NCBI GenBank assembly: GCA_017881265.1
Contig: JADGRA010000032.1
Span: 42,604 to 106,603 of the forward strand
Direction of reading: 5' to 3'
Length of the DNA: 64,000 bases
From: Myxococcaceae bacterium
GTDB taxonomy: Bacteria > Myxococcota > Myxococcia > Myxococcales > Myxococcaceae
Position 1 is the stretch's first letter; every line of letters starts with the position of its first letter. Shown here one piece after another: positions 8,464 through 16,133 of this stretch. The notes beneath the pieces were generated by a model. The model saw only the letters and a program-made list of their open reading frames with translations, was not told where the DNA came from and did not search any database. A program made the translations under genes and the position numbers.

Positions 8464-9630
8464 CTAGCGCACTTCGCCATGCGCTGCCGTCGCGTCCGCG
8501 CCCGCGGCCCGGCTGTACGCGGCGGCGCCGAGCCATGGCGCGGGGTCCACCGCAAGGCCCTGCCGGCGAATTTCGAAGTAGAGCAGCGGCCCCTGCAGCG
8601 AGCCGGTATCCCCCACCGTACCCAGCACATCGCCTTCGAAGACGTGCGCACCGAGCGGCCGCATCACCTCGGCCAGGTGGGCCACCACCGAGTGGTAGCC
8701 GTCGCCCTGGTCGACAATCACGACGTTGCCATAACCGCGCATCCACCCGGTCCAGACGACGGTGCCCGGCGCCACGGCGTGCACCGGCGTGCCACTCGGG
8801 GCACGGATGTCGATGCCGCGACGCAACGTCACCGTGTTGAAGCGTGGCTCGAGCACCTTGCCAAAGCCCGCCTCGATGTGGCCGGGAGCCGGAAGCGGAA
8901 GGCGTCCGCGCAGGGCGCCGAACCCGCTGGTTTCCGGCCGCGCGTCGAGCTCCGCCACCAGCTGGTCGAGCCGACTCTGGGCTCGGTCCAGTTCAGCGAG
9001 AACGCCTCGGCTGGCGCGCGCCTTGGCCTGCAGCAGCAGCAGTGCCTCGGACAGCTCACCCTTTTGCTCGTTGGCCAGCGCGCTTTCCTCCCGGAGTCCG
9101 TCCAGGCGCTCGGCGAGCGAGACCTTCAACCCGTCCAGCTCGGCCAGCGAGGCGCGCTGAAATTCCTCCACCGCGCGCATTTCCTCGAGCGCCACCATGT
9201 CGCCGTGGAGCAAGGTGGACAGGGCCCGCGTCCGCCAGACCAGCGAGGCGAGGTCGCGCGCCGGAAGCAACACTTCCAGGGCACTTCTCCGGGTGAGGCG
9301 GTCCAGCGCCCACAGGCGCGGCTCCATCTGGTGCACCCGCGTCTCGAGGACGGCCCGCGCCAGGGCCTCTTGGACCTCGACGGTGGCCAGGCGTCCGCGG
9401 AGGGCACGTACCTGGGCGGCCAGCGCCTCAGCCCGCGACGCCGCCCCCCGCGCCAGACGCTCGTACACGTCGAGCACCGCCAGGGTGCCCCCCTGCTGCG
9501 CCTGAAGCAGCGCCAAGGCGGAGCGCTGCGCGGCCAGACGCTGCTCCCCGCGGCTGCGCTCGGCACGGACGTCCTCCGGCCGTGCGCTCCCGAGCGGCAG
9601 CAGGGCGAGCAGCAACCACGCCCGCCTCAT
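8464..9630 (-). CDS. EnvC-like murein hydrolase activator (coiled coil plus LytM/M23)
   Basis: A 388-residue periplasmic protein. A signal peptide (1-16) is followed by a long coiled-coil region (about 20-235, rich in Leu, Glu, Arg and Ala) and a C-terminal M23/LytM domain (about 250-370, with GIDIRAPSGTPVHAVAPG and LYFEIRRQG). The domain lacks the full zinc ligand set: GIDI replaces HxGxD and FEIR replaces HxH. This marks a degenerate LytM activator like E. coli EnvC, which binds FtsX through the coiled coil and switches on amidases at the septum. Its ATG overlaps the ftsX stop (ATGA at 9627-9630), so ftsE-ftsX-envC form one operon. Confidence 0.88.
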   Translation of the reverse strand: MRRAWLLLALLPLGSARPEDVRAERSRGEQRLAAQRSALALLQAQQGGTLAVLDVYERLARGAASRAEALAAQVRALRGRLATVEVQEALARAVLETRVHQMEPRLWALDRLTRRSALEVLLPARDLASLVWRTRALSTLLHGDMVALEEMRAVEEFQRASLAELDGLKVSLAERLDGLREESALANEQKGELSEALLLLQAKARASRGVLAELDRAQSRLDQLVAELDARPETSGFGALRGRLPLPAPGHIEAGFGKVLEPRFNTVTLRRGIDIRAPSGTPVHAVAPGTVVWTGWMRGYGNVVIVDQGDGYHSVVAHLAEVMRPLGAHVFEGDVLGTVGDTGSLQGPLLYFEIRRQGLAVDPAPWLGAAAYSRAAGADATAAHGEVR

Positions 9631-10526
9631 GCGCGCAGGGCCCGGCTGACAGCGAGGAAGCTGCCCAAAAGCCCCAGCAAGGCCCCGACGCCCAACAGCT
9701 CCAGCGTGCTCCGGAGCCCCCACAGCGCGGCGGCCGGGCTGGGGACCCTGAGGAACGCGAAGAGCGTCTCGAGCGGTGGCGCCACCCAGTGCAGCACCGC
9801 GGCCAGGCCGACCAGCGCCAGCGCAGCGCCCGCCATCCCCTGCAACAGGCCCTCGATGAGAAATGGCGCCCGGACGAAGCGGTCCGTGGCGCCGACCAGC
9901 TTCTGAATTTCGACTTCCTCCCGCCGCGCATAAATCGCCAGCTGCAACGTCGCGCTCACCACCACCACCGTCGCGCACAAGAGGATGGCGAAGGCGAAGA
10001 GGCCCCCCCAGCGCAGCGCGCGGGCCAACGCGCCGAGGCGCTCCACCGCCGCCTCGCCCCAGTCCACGGCGGTCACCGGGGCCTGCCTCTGCAGCTCATC
10101 GGCAAGCTGGCGCAGCGCAGCTGGGTCCCGCCAGGCCGGGGGCACTTGCAGCTCGAGCGAGGGTGGCAACGGCTCACTCGCCAGGCCCCGGAGGGCATCC
10201 GCCGCCGGTCCGAGCTCGCGGGTCAACCGCTCCACCGCGGCCCGGGGCGTCACCAGCTGCACCCCGAAGCCCCGTCCCCGCAGGGCGGCGGACAGCACGT
10301 CCACGTCGGCTTGCGGAGCCCCTGGCCGCAGCCACACCGTCACCTGCACCTCGGTCCCGAGGCTCCTCAGCAAGTGCTCGACCGCCAGCGAGCCGGCGCG
10401 GCCGAGACCCAAGGTGAAGAGGGCGATGCCCAGGGTGAGCACCGCCACCACATGTGGAAAGGGCTGGTGGCGAATGCCCTGCAGCGCCGAGCGCCAGAAG
10501 ACTTCCGCCTTCGCAACTCCACCCAT
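9627..10526 (-). CDS. ftsX: cell-division ABC transporter permease FtsX
   Basis: A 299-residue FtsX. Four membrane helices are visible: one near the N-terminus (about 27-50), then a periplasmic domain of about 120 residues, then three C-terminal helices (about 175-200, 230-255, 270-295). The cytoplasmic loop IYARREEVEIQKLVGATDRF is the characteristic FtsX signature. It works with FtsE to convert ATP hydrolysis into activation of periplasmic murein hydrolases at the divider. It overlaps the envC-like gene by four bases and lies 26 bases after ftsE. Confidence 0.95.
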   Translation of the reverse strand: MGGVAKAEVFWRSALQGIRHQPFPHVVAVLTLGIALFTLGLGRAGSLAVEHLLRSLGTEVQVTVWLRPGAPQADVDVLSAALRGRGFGVQLVTPRAAVERLTRELGPAADALRGLASEPLPPSLELQVPPAWRDPAALRQLADELQRQAPVTAVDWGEAAVERLGALARALRWGGLFAFAILLCATVVVVSATLQLAIYARREEVEIQKLVGATDRFVRAPFLIEGLLQGMAGAALALVGLAAVLHWVAPPLETLFAFLRVPSPAAALWGLRSTLELLGVGALLGLLGSFLAVSRALRA

Positions 10527-10552
10527 CTGGCCTTGGCTTCTCCCCTCGCCTG

Positions 10553-11242
10553 CTAGCCGGTGCGACGAACGGCCTCGGACTGAGCGGTGTCGGAGACCAC
10601 CCGCCCGCGCTCCAGGCGAATGACGCGCTTCTGGTAGCGCTCGAGCAGCGTCGCGTCGTGGGTGGCGACAACCACCGTCGTCCCACGCACATTCACCTCA
10701 CAGAGGAGGTCCAGAATCTCGACTGTCAGGCCAGGGTCGAGATTTCCAGTCGGCTCATCCGCGAGGAGGATGGTCGGGTCGTTGACCAGCGCCCTCGCGA
10801 TGACGACCCGTTGCTGCTCACCACCGGACAATTTCAGCGGCAGCGACTCCGCTTTGTGCTGCAGGCCGACCAGCTTGAGCATGCGCAGCACGCGCTCCCG
10901 GGACTCGGAGCGCGGCGTGCCCAGGACGTCGAGCGTGAAGGCCACGTTGTCCAGCACCGTCCGGTGGGGAAGAAGTTTGAAGTCCTGGAAGACGACGCCG
11001 ATGTTGCGCCGGAGGTACGGCACAGAGGCGGCGCGGATACGCGCCACGTTGCGACCTCCCACCAGAATCTGACCCCGGGTGGGCTTCTCGTCGCAGAACA
11101 CCAGCCGCAGCAGCGTCGTCTTCCCGGCCCCGGAGGGGCCGGTCAGGAAGACGAATTCACCCTTGTCGACGGTGAGATTCACGTCAGTCAACACCGGGGG
11201 GTCCCCAGGGTAGGACTTGGTGACGTGAAACATTTGAATCAT
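10553..11242 (-). CDS. ftsE: cell-division ATPase FtsE
   Basis: A 229-residue ABC ATPase of the FtsE type. Walker A is GPSGAGKT (35-42), the signature motif is LSGGEQQR (near 138) and Walker B ILLADEP follows. The N-terminal MIQMFHVTKSYPG matches FtsE proteins. It is the first gene of the leftward ftsE-ftsX-envC operon and probably provides ATP-driven conformational change to FtsX at the septum. The divergent gene at 11316 starts 73 bases away, so the promoter must lie in that short gap. Confidence 0.95.
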   Translation of the reverse strand: MIQMFHVTKSYPGDPPVLTDVNLTVDKGEFVFLTGPSGAGKTTLLRLVFCDEKPTRGQILVGGRNVARIRAASVPYLRRNIGVVFQDFKLLPHRTVLDNVAFTLDVLGTPRSESRERVLRMLKLVGLQHKAESLPLKLSGGEQQRVVIARALVNDPTILLADEPTGNLDPGLTVEILDLLCEVNVRGTTVVVATHDATLLERYQKRVIRLERGRVVSDTAQSEAVRRTG

Positions 11243-11315
11243 CGGTGGAGATCATCGCACAGGGGGCACCCCGGCCGCGATTTCCACTAGACTCGGCCTT
11301 CGACGAGGAGCCCGG

Positions 11316-11861
11316 ATGTCCGACCTACTCGACCTCCCAGGAGGTCCCCCTCAGCTCGAGCCTCCTGAGCTCGGGCCCGAGCCCGACCGTCCTCCGCGAG
11401 CCGGGGGCGCGCTGCTGCCCTGGCTGCTGGCCTTCATCGCGGTAGCCGTGCTGGGGGGCGTCTTCGTCTACGGGAAGAAGGTCGTCGACGACCAAGCGGC
11501 GCGCACCCTGAATGCGCAGCGGCTGGCCGAGGAGTACGGCGCCCGCACCGGTCGGCTGGAGCAGGACCGAAAGGACGCCCTCCGCCAGTCGATGGACCTG
11601 TCCCAGAAGCTGGAAGAAGTGGGCGCCGCACGCGCTGCCCTGGCCGACCAGCTGAAGGACAAGGAAAGCGCCCTCGCCAACCTCAGCCAGCGGCACGACG
11701 CCCTGTTGACCGAGCTTCGTGCCGCGGTCCGGACGGCCAAGAACAAGGCTGCCCTGCAGAAGCGCATTGCCTTGGCGCTGAGCCATGATGCCTCCGCCGC
11801 CGCACCCGATGCGGGCGCGGCCACCGCGGCCCGACCGCATCCGCATTCCCGCAGCCAATGA
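11316..11861 (+). CDS. membrane-anchored coiled-coil protein
   Basis: A 181-residue protein with a Pro/Glu-rich N-terminal tail (1-30), one membrane helix (about 31-52, LLPWLLAFIAVAVLGGVFVYG) and a long charged coiled-coil (about 60-160), ending in an Ala/His-rich tail. The shape suggests an inner-membrane protein with a periplasmic coiled coil. No family recognised. It is followed 13 bases later by the pilus-assembly N-domain gene, so the two are probably co-transcribed. Confidence 0.65.
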   Translation: MSDLLDLPGGPPQLEPPELGPEPDRPPRAGGALLPWLLAFIAVAVLGGVFVYGKKVVDDQAARTLNAQRLAEEYGARTGRLEQDRKDALRQSMDLSQKLEEVGAARAALADQLKDKESALANLSQRHDALLTELRAAVRTAKNKAALQKRIALALSHDASAAAPDAGAATAARPHPHSRSQ

Positions 11862-11874
11862 GGAGGTGCCTGTC

Positions 11875-12174
11875 ATGAAGCTACCGCCCCTGCGCTTCGC
11901 TCTCGCCGCCCTGCTCGCCGGAGCGCCGGTGTGGGCCGACGACTCGATCAGCGTCGAAGTGGGAAAGACGGTGGTGGTGGATGTCGGCCACGCCAAGGGA
12001 CTGAACTGCGACGACCTGTCGGTGGCCCGGGTGGAGATTCGGTCCGCGACGGCCAAGACGAATCAGCTCGTCATCACCGGGCTGAAGCCCGGGCGCACGT
12101 ACTGCCGCGCCGGGATGCCCGTCCCGGGGCCCACGGTGCTGGTGAACATCGAAGTCGTCCCGAAGAACGACTGA
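11875..12174 (+). CDS. stand-alone T2SS/T3SS pilus-assembly N-terminal domain protein
   Basis: A 99-residue exported protein. A signal peptide (1-20, ending VWA) is followed by a single small domain, SISVEVGKTVVVDVGHAKGL, that resembles the N-terminal domain of CpaC/RcpA-type secretins (the domain with a Lx-VxVGK-S/T-xx-L pattern). Here it is free of any secretin. The start at 11875 is chosen because AGGAGGT precedes it at good spacing and the signal peptide begins there. The nearest secretin, pilQ, is 40 kb away, so a partner role is speculative. Confidence 0.65.
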   Translation: MKLPPLRFALAALLAGAPVWADDSISVEVGKTVVVDVGHAKGLNCDDLSVARVEIRSATAKTNQLVITGLKPGRTYCRAGMPVPGPTVLVNIEVVPKND

Positions 12175-12201
12175 CGCCCCGCGCCGGGACGGACGGCGTC
12201 C

Positions 12202-12717
12202 TCAGCTGGCGAGGCGTACAGAGGCAAGCAGCGTTTCAAAGACTGCTGCGTCGCCTGGCTCGTAGCGCAGCTTGAAGAGATGGACGATGGCGCACACGCC
12301 GTCGCGCTGAAGGTAGAGCAGGACGTGCTTCTCGCGCGCCGTTTCCCCCGCGCTCGCCGGGACGATGAACTCCACCCGCGCCCGGTCGCCCTGCTGGGAA
12401 AGGCGGGTGTCCTCACGCAGCGGCTGGGCGAGCTGCCGGCCAGCCCAGTCGTGGTCGCGGCAGGAGCGTGGGCTCGGGTCGCCTGGGCTGGCTGCCAACG
12501 TCAGGGAGACGACGAGGCCGGCGCGCTCGGCAGTGCCGGACACCCGCGCGCCTCCCTTGAGTTGTTGCACCGGGCTCATCTCGAAGCCGGGAAGCTCCAC
12601 CAGCAGCTTCCACGGCCGGTCCGGAAGCCCGACCGCGACGACGGCGTCCCCGGCGAAGGCGCCACTGGCGCCGATGAGGAGGGCGCACAGCAGGCCGGGG
12701 AAGGGCGGGCGGCTGAC
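12202..12717 (-). CDS. secreted protein of unknown function; start codon non-canonical
   Basis: An exported protein of about 171 residues. A hydrophobic signal (GLLCALLIGASGAFA) precedes a mature domain of mixed beta character with a central cysteine and the closing motif FETLLASVRL. No family recognised. Between the stop of the upstream glutathione peroxidase gene (12753) and the signal peptide there is no in-frame ATG, GTG or TTG. The position expected for the start, six bases after an ideal GGGAGG, is a GTC (12715-12717). A CTG at 12691-12693 is an alternative, and the first ATG would lie inside the peroxidase gene (12876). Coordinates use the GTC. Confidence 0.5.
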   Translation of the reverse strand, partial: VSRPPFPGLLCALLIGASGAFAGDAVVAVGLPDRPWKLLVELPGFEMSPVQQLKGGARVSGTAERAGLVVSLTLAASPGDPSPRSCRDHDWAGRQLAQPLREDTRLSQQGDRARVEFIVPASAGETAREKHVLLYLQRDGVCAIVHLFKLRYEPGDAAVFETLLASVRLAS

Positions 12718-12752
12718 CCGACGCCTCCCGCGGCGGTGGTGCCCGGACTGCC

Positions 12753-13331
12753 TTAGGACTTCGGCAGGACTTGCTCGAGCTTCTGCGTCAGCACAGCGCC
12801 CGTCGGGTCGGTCTTGCTGTCGAAGTGTTCCACCACGGTGCCGTCGGGCGCCACCAGGAACTTGTTGAAATTCCATGTAATGGGACCGCCCTGCTTTCCG
12901 GGAAGACTGGTGAGGTACTTGTAGAGTGGTGCGGCCGATTCGCCCTTCACGTCGATTTTCTCGAAGAGCGGAAACGTCGTCTTGTACTTGAGCTCGCAGA
13001 AATTCTTGATTTCGGCGTTGCTCCCCGGCTCCTGCCCACCGAAATCATTCGACGGGAAGGCCAGCACCACCAGGCCCTTGTCCTTGTACTTCTCGTAGAG
13101 AGTCTCGAGCCCGGCGTACTGCGGGGTGTAGCCGCACTGCGAGGCGGTGTTGACGATGAGGAGGGCCTTGCCCTTGTACTGCGCGAGCGAGGCGTCCTTG
13201 CCGTCGATGGTCTTCACCTTGAAGTCGTAGACGGACATGGGCGTTCCTTGGGCAGCCGCCTCGCCGGCGAGGGTGGCCGAGGCGAGGAACGGCAGGGCAA
13301 CAGCGAGAGTACCGAGTAGCTGGGTGCGCAT
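12753..13331 (-). CDS. glutathione peroxidase-family thiol peroxidase, exported
   Basis: A 192-residue glutathione peroxidase-fold enzyme. A signal peptide (about 1-27) is followed by the peroxidatic Cys66 in NTASQCGYTPQY, then FPSNDFGGQEPG and the WNFNKF motif that supplies the Trp/Asn of the active site. It uses cysteine rather than selenocysteine, as in most bacteria. Such enzymes usually reduce peroxides with thioredoxin-like donors. The signal places it in the periplasm or envelope. It starts only 18 bases from the divergent membrane-protein gene. Confidence 0.9.
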   Translation of the reverse strand: MRTQLLGTLAVALPFLASATLAGEAAAQGTPMSVYDFKVKTIDGKDASLAQYKGKALLIVNTASQCGYTPQYAGLETLYEKYKDKGLVVLAFPSNDFGGQEPGSNAEIKNFCELKYKTTFPLFEKIDVKGESAAPLYKYLTSLPGKQGGPITWNFNKFLVAPDGTVVEHFDSKTDPTGAVLTQKLEQVLPKS

Positions 13332-13349
13332 TCTACAGTTCTCCGAGAA

Positions 13350-13802
13350 GTGGACGAGACAACCCCAACGGGCCCACTGCCTAACCTCAACCCCTCCCCG
13401 GTGCCTCTCTTTCGGGCAGAGCGCACCCGGACCAGGCCCTGGCCGCTCACCCTGCTCTGCCTGGGCAGTCTCCTCGCGCTCGCGTTGACTTGGTGGCTGG
13501 CACTGACGGGCGGGGCGGCCCGGGCCTTCGGCCCGGGCTACTGGGCTTATCTCGTCGCCACCAGCGGGGCGCTGGCGGGAGCGCTGTGGGGCCTCTGGCG
13601 GCTGCGGCGCTGGGCGCTGTGGGCCTTCCCGGCCGCCCTGTTGCTGGACGATGGGGTGCTAGCTGCCATGGGGGAGCTTCGTCCAGCGGCCGTCGCCATC
13701 GAAGCGGCCCTCGTTCTCCTCGTCCTCGGGCACTTCCGGGCCTTCGCCCGGGACGTCGGGGGAAACCCTGGCCCGACGGCCGGCCAGACGAGGCGCCGCT
13801 AA
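13350..13802 (+). CDS. small integral membrane protein
   Basis: A 150-residue protein with four likely membrane helices (about 32-52, 62-83, 88-104, 112-130) and a polar, proline-rich N-terminal tail. No family recognised. GTG start is assumed at 13350, 18 bases from the divergent peroxidase start. An in-frame GTG at 13401 is an alternative that would leave more room for a promoter. Its TAA (13800-13802) overlaps the stop codon of the convergent gene. Confidence 0.55.
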   Translation: MDETTPTGPLPNLNPSPVPLFRAERTRTRPWPLTLLCLGSLLALALTWWLALTGGAARAFGPGYWAYLVATSGALAGALWGLWRLRRWALWAFPAALLLDDGVLAAMGELRPAAVAIEAALVLLVLGHFRAFARDVGGNPGPTAGQTRRR

Positions 13803-14305
13803 CCGTCCTTCTCGGAGGTGAGGTAGCCGAGAATGACCTCATCCAGGGACTTCTCGGACACGAGGTCCTCCCCGAACAGGGTCTCCTCGACGCCTGAGGC
13901 CTCCACCGGCGCAAGCTCAAGGAGGGGAATGGGCAACGGGGCCACCGGGGGAGCGGGGGCGCTGGGCGGGGCCTTCGGCACGTCGTCGGCGAGCTGGCCG
14001 GGCTGGTAGGCCCGCGCAGCATTGGCCATGTCCGTGCCGTCGTACCGGCCGGCGCGGACGGCGTACAGCATCTCCTTGTGTTGCTCCTCCATGCGCTGAC
14101 GGACTTGCTCGGCCAGATTGGGCGCGCCGAGCAGCTCGGCGTACGACGTCTTCTTCTGGGCGAGGATGTTTCCCCCGACGTACAGCAGCGTCACGATGGT
14201 GGGGTTGTTGACCCCCGAGTCCTCCGTCTGCACGTGGTACACCCGCTGACGGTGGGTGATGTTGTGGTTGAAGCCGGAGACGGCTCGATCGAAGGTTCTG
14301 GCCAT
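13799..14305 (-). CDS. conserved myxobacterial-type hypothetical protein
   Basis: A 168-residue soluble protein. The N-terminal half (1-90) begins MARTFDRAVSGFNHNITH and contains YHVQTEDSG, a charged helical region and QKKTSYAELL. It looks well conserved in character, while the second half is Pro/Ala-rich with an acidic end (SEKSLDEVILGYL). No membrane segment. I recall this N-terminal pattern from myxobacterial hypothetical proteins but know no function. The start at 14305 is chosen because longer frames upstream have no coding character. Its stop overlaps the convergent gene's stop. Confidence 0.6.
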   Translation of the reverse strand: MARTFDRAVSGFNHNITHRQRVYHVQTEDSGVNNPTIVTLLYVGGNILAQKKTSYAELLGAPNLAEQVRQRMEEQHKEMLYAVRAGRYDGTDMANAARAYQPGQLADDVPKAPPSAPAPPVAPLPIPLLELAPVEASGVEETLFGEDLVSEKSLDEVILGYLTSEKDG

Positions 14306-14403
14306 CCGGACAGCGCACTCGAGCGCTAGACGCCACAGGACGGTAGCAACGCCGTCGCGCCGGGCGCAAGAAACCGGGACGAATTCCTCGTGGAGTACAC
14401 AGC

Positions 14404-14979
14404 CTACCGGGCCACGGTGACAGACAAGGCAGCCGCCTCCTCGGGTGTATTCACGCTCAGCAGGGCACGGCCCAGCGGGTCCACCTCGAGCAGCGCCGAC
14501 TTGCCCAGCCGCCGCGTGCGCACCGTCTGCCACAGCTCGCGCAGCGACGGGCTGCTGGCCAGGGCCTTCTGCCACCCGGGCGCCAGAGCCGAGCGGTAGC
14601 ACGCCAGCAGGGGCTCGAGCCGCCCGTCCACATCGAAGCCGACGGCGTCCACGCCCTCGCTTCGCTCGGCAACCAGACGTTCGACCACGGCCGCGGTGAC
14701 GAAGGGCATGTCGGCCGCCACCACCAACACCCACACGGTGTGCGCATGGGCGAGCGCGGCCTGCACCCCTCCCGGGGCGCCGCGGTCCGGGACGACGTCG
14801 GGCACGGACCGCACCGCGAAGCCGGCGTAGGGGGCCGGGTCCGAGGTCACCAGTAGCGCCTCGGCGAAGCGCGGCGCCAGCGTCAGCAGGTCGGCCAGCA
14901 GCGGTCGCCCATCTCGCTGCAACAGGCCCTTGGCCACCCCGCCCAGCCGGCGCCCCCGTCCGCCGGCGAGGATGGCCAG
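14404..14979 (-). CDS. mobA: MobA-like nucleotidyltransferase; start codon non-canonical
   Basis: A MobA-type molybdenum cofactor guanylyltransferase, which attaches GMP to molybdopterin. The core shows the nucleotide-binding P-loop-like LAGGRGRRLGGVAKG, then VVPDRGAPGGVQAALAHA, and VVAADMPFV with the metal-binding Asp. Family members need the LAGG motif, but the first in-frame ATG/GTG/TTG (GTG 14935-14937) falls after it. Upstream, only CTG (14977-14979) or a GTC two codons earlier could start the conserved frame. Coordinates use the CTG. It lies near fdhD, which fits molybdenum-dependent formate dehydrogenase maturation. Confidence 0.75.
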   Translation of the reverse strand: MAILAGGRGRRLGGVAKGLLQRDGRPLLADLLTLAPRFAEALLVTSDPAPYAGFAVRSVPDVVPDRGAPGGVQAALAHAHTVWVLVVAADMPFVTAAVVERLVAERSEGVDAVGFDVDGRLEPLLACYRSALAPGWQKALASSPSLRELWQTVRTRRLGKSALLEVDPLGRALLSVNTPEEAAALSVTVAR

Positions 14980-15073
14980 CGTGACGTCGCCGTGCGGGCG
15001 GGCGGACGCGGGCCCGGGTGTCAGCGACCGCTCCCGGAGCCGGGCCCGGCCGGTAGGCGCCTGCCCAAGGGCT

Positions 15074-16060
15074 TCACCCGCCCACCTTGTTCGCCACCAC
15101 CTTGGCCAGCTCCAGCACCTCGACCGGCACGGCGATGACGACGGTGTTGGCCACCGAGGAGCCCAGCCCGTCGAGCGTCTGCAGGGTGCGCAACTGCATC
15201 GCGCCGATGCTGCGCGACATGGTGTCCGCCGCCTGGGCCAGGTTGATGGCCGCGTCGCGGTCGCCCTCGGCCTTGGTGATGGTGGCGCGCTTCTCTCGCT
15301 CGGCCGACGCTTGCCGCGACATCATCCGCTTGAGGTCCTCCGGCATGTTGATGTCCAACAGCCGGATGGAGTCGACGTGGATGCCCCAGGCGCTGGCGCG
15401 GCTCTCCACCACCTGGGCAATCTTCGCCTGAATCTGGTCTCTCTCGCTGAGGAGCTCATCCAGCGTCATGCTGCCGATGACGTCGCGCAGCGAGGCCTGG
15501 GCGTACTGTGAGATGGCGTAGCGGTAGTCCTGCACGGTGATGACGGCGCGTTCGGGGTCCTTCACCATGAAGAAGATGACGCCGTCGACCTGGACCGGGA
15601 CATTGTCGCGGGTGATGACCTGCTGGTGCGGCACGTCCAGGGTGAGCAGCCGCGTGTCGACGAAGCGCACGTTGTCGAACACCGGGAACACCAGCATCAG
15701 CCCGGGCCCCTTCAGCCCGTGATAGCGCCCCAGCCGCAGGATGACGCCGCGCTCCCACTGCGCGGCGATGCGGATGATGCGGCTGACCCATGTGGCCAGC
15801 ACCAGTGCGAGGATGCTGCCGAGGGGGAGGACCAGGCCGACGCCGGAAACGCCGCCCGACCCGAGGCCCACCGCCGCCGCAATGGCCGTTCCCGCTGCCC
15901 ACACCACCAGGAACACCACCGCGCGCAGCGGGCGCCCGAGTGACACGTGTTCGAAGGTGGGTCGGGCGTAGGCGCGTTGAGTTTGCGCCTCGCGCGCCTC
16001 GCGTGCGCTCGCCCGCGCCTCTTGCATCAGTTCCTTCGCCTCGGACATTCGCGTCGCCAT
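15074..16060 (-). CDS. slipin/stomatin-like SPFH-domain protein
   Basis: A 328-residue band-7 protein. A short charged N-terminal helix (about 5-35) is followed by two hydrophobic segments (about 45-65 and 72-95) that anchor it as a hairpin. The SPFH domain follows (about 95-260, with ERGVILRLGRYHGLKGPGL and DVIGSMTLDELLSERDQI), then a helical coil rich in Ala/Glu (about 260-300). Slipins assemble into membrane microdomain scaffolds, often with an NfeD partner. No NfeD gene is seen beside it. A GGAGG lies 10 bases before the chosen ATG; Met5 is an alternative. It is divergent from fdhD. Confidence 0.9.
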   Translation of the reverse strand: MATRMSEAKELMQEARASAREAREAQTQRAYARPTFEHVSLGRPLRAVVFLVVWAAGTAIAAAVGLGSGGVSGVGLVLPLGSILALVLATWVSRIIRIAAQWERGVILRLGRYHGLKGPGLMLVFPVFDNVRFVDTRLLTLDVPHQQVITRDNVPVQVDGVIFFMVKDPERAVITVQDYRYAISQYAQASLRDVIGSMTLDELLSERDQIQAKIAQVVESRASAWGIHVDSIRLLDINMPEDLKRMMSRQASAEREKRATITKAEGDRDAAINLAQAADTMSRSIGAMQLRTLQTLDGLGSSVANTVVIAVPVEVLELAKVVANKVGG

Positions 16061-16133
16061 GGCGTGCGCCCCTCCTTGCCCCGCGCGGCAGCATCGCATG
16101 CGGGCCGAGGAGGGGTTAGCCTGCTCAGCTGCC

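Noticed and set aside
7666..9906. 746-codon plus-strand frame opposite the hydrolase and envC-like genes
   Set aside because: Low-complexity Gln/Arg/His content and opposite to two genes with catalytic or structural motifs.
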